A stretch of DNA of 64,000 nucleotides from Lichina pygmaea (taxonomy: Eukaryota; Ascomycota; Lichinomycetes; Lichinales; Lichinaceae). The position numbers and the translations under genes were made by a program. The notes beneath the pieces are model-generated. The model was not told where the DNA came from. It saw only the letters and a program-made list of their open reading frames with translations, and ran no database searches. Each line of letters opens with the position of its first letter. Position 1 is the stretch's first letter. The DNA is taken from positions 496,001-560,000 of the forward strand of contig OY730173.1 in assembly GCA_963422465.1 (NCBI GenBank), given 5' to 3'. Positions 60,729 to 64,000 of the stretch are shown one piece after another.

Positions 60729-61995
60729 ATGCCCTCCCCAGCGTCTGTTGCGTCGAAGGAGGAGCTGAAAGAGGAAGCAGAGGCCGTGGCCAAGTCGTCG
60801 CTGTCAGGCTTGAAGTCGTTCGTCGCCGGCGGTGTCGGTGGCGTGTGCGCCGTCGTCATCGGACATCCCTTCGACCTCATCAAGGTCCGCCTACAGACGG
60901 CTGAAAAGGGGGTCTACACCGGTGGCATCGATGTACTGCGCAGGACGCTCGCGCGCGAGGGACTCGCAAGGGTAGCTCCTCAAGAGCATACACGCAGCTT
61001 CAAGTTCGCTAAGGCTCGTTTTAGGGACTCTACGCCGGTGTCTCGGTGCCCTTGATTGGCGTTACGCCCATGTGTGAGTGCCCTGCAGACAGCGGTTGCT
61101 CTTATGAGAAGGCTGGGGCTCACTCGTAGCTTCGTCAGTTGCCATCAGCTTCTGGGTAGGTGGATCACATTCCGGAGGGACGATATCTGGCTCATCTCCC
61201 TCAGGGCTACGATATGGGAAAGGGTATCGTACAGCGACTGTCGACCGTCCACAACGAGCAGTATTCGATTGGACAGATATCGGCCGCTGGCTTCTTTTCG
61301 GCGATACCGATGACGATCATCACGGCGCCGTTGGAGCGGGTCAAGGTTCTGCTCCAGATCCAAGGGCAGAAGCACCTGCAGCCCGGCGAGAAGCACAAGT
61401 ACAGCGGTGCCTCTGACGTCGTGAGGCAACTGTACAAGGAAGGCGGCATTCGCAGCGTCTACCGTGGGAGTGCCGCCACCCTGGCACGAGACGGACCAGG
61501 ATCGGCGGCCTATTTCGCGACGTACGAGTACTTCAAGCGTCGCCTGACGCCCAAAGACGAGTCTGGCCGTCCAGGCAGTCTCAGCCTGCCGGCCGTGTGC
61601 GTCGCCGGCGGTGCCGCTGGCGTGGCCATGTGGTCCGCCGTGTTCCCCGTCGACACGGTCAAGAGCCGCGTCCAGACGGCCGAGGGCCGGCCGAGCGTCG
61701 GCGGCGTCGTGCGAGAACTGTACGGCAGGGGCGGCATCAAGGCTTTCTTTCCAGGCTTTGGTCCAGCCATCGCACGAGCCATTCCAGCAAACGCCGCGAC
61801 CTTGTAAGTTTTCCCTTGCCACAATCGTAATCCCAGTCCCCAGTCTTCCTCTATCGAGTCGGGATACCACCAGCTGGCCGGGGTTTTCTTCCCCCCCCCC
61901 TTCTTCCCTGTCTTGAAAGCTGGCTAACTGCAATCTCCTGTCATGTCAGCCTTGGAGTCGAACTCACTTATCAAGCCATGAACAAGTTATTCTAG
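60729..61995 (+). CDS. acuH: Mitochondrial carnitine/acylcarnitine carrier
   Basis: Family role: exchanges acylcarnitine for carnitine across the inner mitochondrial membrane (fatty acid/acetate use; AcuH/Crc1). Five exons: 60729..60971, 61025..61073, 61139..61155 (17 nt), 61205..61803, 61950..61995; introns 53, 65, 49 and 146 nt; exact frame, 317 aa. Three carrier repeats with PX[DE]XX[KR]: HPFDLIKVRLQTAEKG, APLERVKVLLQIQGQ and FPVDTVKSRVQTAEG. FVAGGVGGVCAVVIG opens TM1; the C-terminus FLGVELTYQAMNKLF is characteristic of the carnitine carrier. The 17-nt exon codes FAISFW in the conserved TPMFAISFWGYDMGK. Confidence 0.9.
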
Positions 61996-62111
61996 ACTCT
62001 TTTCCCTTTCTCCTCGTCCGTGGTCCCTCTCGCAAGGGTGGTGGCCACGGTCAATCTGTACAGTACGGTACGGTACGCAATACCCCAATAAACCAGACAT
62101 TACACACATAC

Positions 62112-62159
62112 GTGAGCTTGAGCGTGAGCTTGAGCGTGAGCTTGAGCGTGAGCTTGAGA
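62112..62159. repeat. 12-bp tandem repeat GTGAGCTTGAGC, about 4 copies
   Basis: Four near-perfect units immediately downstream of the carrier gene. Confidence 0.85.
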
Positions 62160-62397
62160 TTGAGCTCGTCACATGGGGGGCAAATTTCAACCCTCCAGAG
62201 CTGTAGCAAGTATGCAAGTACATCGAATAATCTGGCTGTAGAACACAGACTACGTACGGCCCCTTGTTCGTCGTGAAACTGTTTCTCTCACAAGAATGTA
62301 CTCATCACGAAACCTGATCATCGTTGGAATCATGGGTGAAATGCCGTGGAAAATATCAATGATGTACAGTATGTGTGTGCTGATTGCACCAGAGGAC

Positions 62398-62480
62398 CAG
62401 TGAGACTATTGACACTGGTGAGACCAGTGAGGCCGGTGATACTGGTGAGGTCGGTGAGGCTAGTAAGGCCAGTGAGGAAA
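62398..62480. repeat. 9-bp minisatellite (CCRGTGAGR-type)
   Basis: About nine degenerate 9-bp units (CAGTGAGAC, TGGTGAGAC, CAGTGAGGC, CGGTGAGGC...). Confidence 0.75.
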
Positions 62481-62968
62481 CTCAATCTACGTAATCGGAC
62501 AGAACATGGATGATACAACCCTTGGGGAGTGTCTGAGCCTTGGGGAAGAAGAAGTGCGATACTTGGGAGAGAGAAGCGCCGTGATTGGAAACAAGCGTGA
62601 TATGCTGCTTTGAGGTTCAAGCAACTAGAGGAAGAAAAAGAAATAGATAAACGCCCCCCCCTCCCCCCCCTGATGTGATTCCACTTGGGAACTTGCAAAC
62701 TTGAGTACTTGCGCATCTGCGTATCTGAGCACTTGCGCGCTACTGTAGCGGGAAGAGAAAGGACGGACTAAGTTGCAACGCAACGGACGGACTGGTCACG
62801 ACGCAACGAACGGAGAACTGGGAAAGGCTTTGCGTCACGTATATGAGGTAGTCTGTCTGAATGCGTTGGTCTTCCTTCTGCAGGTTGCAGATGGGAGAGG
62901 ATCACGTAGATGGGAGGCAAAGAGTACTGGAGGACTGTGGAGAGGGGGATGAAGAGAAGTATGGATAT

Positions 62969-62970
<2 letters not shown>

Positions 62971-63059
<89 letters not shown>
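62971..63059. repeat. (GA)n microsatellite, about 44 units
   Basis: Uninterrupted GA dinucleotides. Confidence 0.95.
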
Positions 63060-63061
<2 letters not shown>

Positions 63062-63065
63062 TGTG

Positions 63066-63086
63066 AGTGTGTGTGTGTGTGTGTGT
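63066..63086. repeat. (GT)n microsatellite
   Basis: About ten GT units shortly after the GA tract. Confidence 0.9.
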
Positions 63087-63218
63087 ACAGAGTGATAAAA
63101 TAGCAGGTTCAGGCTTGGACGTGGCCATGGCCCGCCTTGATCATGTCGAGAAGGAGGAGTACCGTACCTACGTATCCTCGATCTTGCAACGGTCGTGATC
63201 AAGACGCGACTCGTCGTG

Positions 63219-64000
63219 TCACCGTCGGCTCGATTGAGAGTCGCGGCTCTCGGGGACGTCATCGTCGACATCGTCAGCGCCGTCAGTGGGGTCGGCGCCC
63301 TCAGTGCCTTTAGTAAGACTCCTCCCGTTGTGTTGCGCAAAGAAATCGTCTGTGTGGACGCCTCTAACACTCTCAATGTCTATGCTGACAGAGCCGATCC
63401 CCTGTCCCACCTTTCTCCGCTCACGGATGAACTCGCGCACCGGGACCATGGCCGCTTCTCGGCATGCCTCTTTGATGTCACTCCCAGACAGGCCCGCGGT
63501 AGCGCGGACGATGGCCTCGGTATCAAAGCGTTCGTCGTCGACTTTGGTCTCCCGCAGGATCAGATTCAGTATGCGACGCCGTTGGGACGCCGACGGGAGG
63601 AAGACGGGGAACTTTTTAGGCATGCGGCGAAGAATGGCTTCGTCGATATCTTGGATGCGGTTTGTTGCGCCCAGGATCATGATCTGTTCCGACTCGCCCG
63701 TTGTCTTTGACGACGTGAGACCGTCCCAGTGTGTCATGAACCTAGTCCGAGAACACCGTGTCAGGTTGCCGGCCGGCATGCTCAGACCGCCGGCGGTTCG
63801 AGCGGAAGAGGATGACGTACTCGGCTTTGACCATGCCGCTAGCTTCATGTTCGCCGCTTCTTCGGGTTCCCAGCACGGCGTCAATCTCGTCGATAAAGAC
63901 AATGCTTGGTTGCAACTTCCTTGCCAGAGAGAAGACAGCGTTCACCATCTTGTTGGAATCGCCGTACCATTTCTCCGTCAAAGTCGAGATGTGTAGGTTG
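63219..64000 (-). CDS. MSP1: MSP1/ATAD1 AAA ATPase, C-terminal part
   Basis: Family role: outer-mitochondrial-membrane AAA ATPase that extracts mislocalised tail-anchored proteins. In the window: exon 64000..63821 and exon 63741..63219 (intron 63820-63742, 79 nt, GTACGT...TAG). The frame enters with [20 protein letters not shown], then Walker [35 protein letters not shown] across the intron, sensor-1/arginine-finger region [20 protein letters not shown], and the C-domain [24 protein letters not shown]. The Walker A lies beyond the right edge. A Gly/Asp-rich tail follows [10 protein letters not shown]. Confidence 0.9.

Larger units (their letters stand above)
61996..63218. other. Repeat-rich spacer, no gene
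   Basis: 1.22 kb between carrier and MSP1 3' ends with several simple repeats listed separately, plus a C-rich tract (62653-62671). Open frames here (including several through the GA tract) reflect low-complexity DNA. Confidence 0.5.

Noticed and set aside
62768-63376. Open frames with long Leu/Ser or Arg/Glu runs
   Set aside because: Translation of the (GA)n microsatellite; not coding.
1-64000. Secondary-metabolite or defence gene cluster
   Set aside because: All recognisable host genes are housekeeping and of unrelated pathways; no PKS, NRPS, P450 or NLR-type gene is present.

Overview
This window looks like chromosomal DNA of a filamentous ascomycete (Pezizomycotina, probably Sordariomycetes). 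The evidence is the gene content, the short introns (mostly 46-146 nt, GTRNGT donors, CTRAC branch sites, YAG acceptors), GC-rich host genes, and the transposon classes present (Tad-like LINE, Ty3/gypsy chromoviruses, Fot1/pogo). The species cannot be named from sequence alone.

Left arm (1-25.0 kb), mostly housekeeping genes in alternating orientation: SWD2/WDR82 (partial, minus), RNR2 (plus, divergent promoter shared with SWD2), SRP9-type signal recognition particle subunit (minus), a DUF1308/C7orf25-like protein (plus), a tRNA-like Pol III unit, a PTM1-type Golgi seven-TM protein (minus, 7 exons), NCS2/CTU2 tRNA thiolation subunit (plus), a DUF4112 protein (minus), DCP2 decapping enzyme (plus), IBA57 Fe-S protein (plus), a CWF23/DNAJC17-like spliceosomal J-protein (minus) and a Gfd2/YDR514C-like DEDDh exonuclease-fold protein (plus).

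Middle (25.5-52.8 kb), a transposon tower. A Ty3/gypsy chromovirus (family 1, minus strand, 274-bp LTR type) was hit by two essentially full-length Tad-like LINEs (36995-42306 plus strand; 43996-49479 minus strand), each flanked by a 13-bp target duplication. It was also hit by a second chromovirus (28089-34535, 599-bp LTRs, 5-bp duplication CGGGA). Fragments of the same families lie at both edges, with a Fot1/pogo DNA transposon carrying an intact 532-aa transposase on the right. The second chromovirus has premature stops that are all TGA, an RT active-site change and LTR-LTR differences that almost all fit CpG transitions. The LINEs are nearly CpG-free, yet one keeps an 813-codon open RT frame.

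Right arm (53-64 kb), housekeeping again: a GTPBP1-like translational GTPase (minus, 8 exons), LSM3 (minus), a PPR-like probable mitochondrial protein (plus, divergent from LSM3 over a promoter with two CACGTG boxes), GPI12/PIG-L (minus, 3' ends 29 bp apart), an intron-containing tRNA-Arg(UCU), a carnitine/acylcarnitine mitochondrial carrier with a 17-nt exon (plus), a repeat-rich spacer and MSP1 AAA ATPase (minus, partial).

The host genes do not form one pathway. Several belong to RNA metabolism (DCP2, LSM3, CWF23, NCS2, SRP9, GTPBP1-like) or mitochondria (IBA57, carrier, PPR-like, MSP1). Exon joins were worked out by eye from splice signals and family resemblance; no database search was run.
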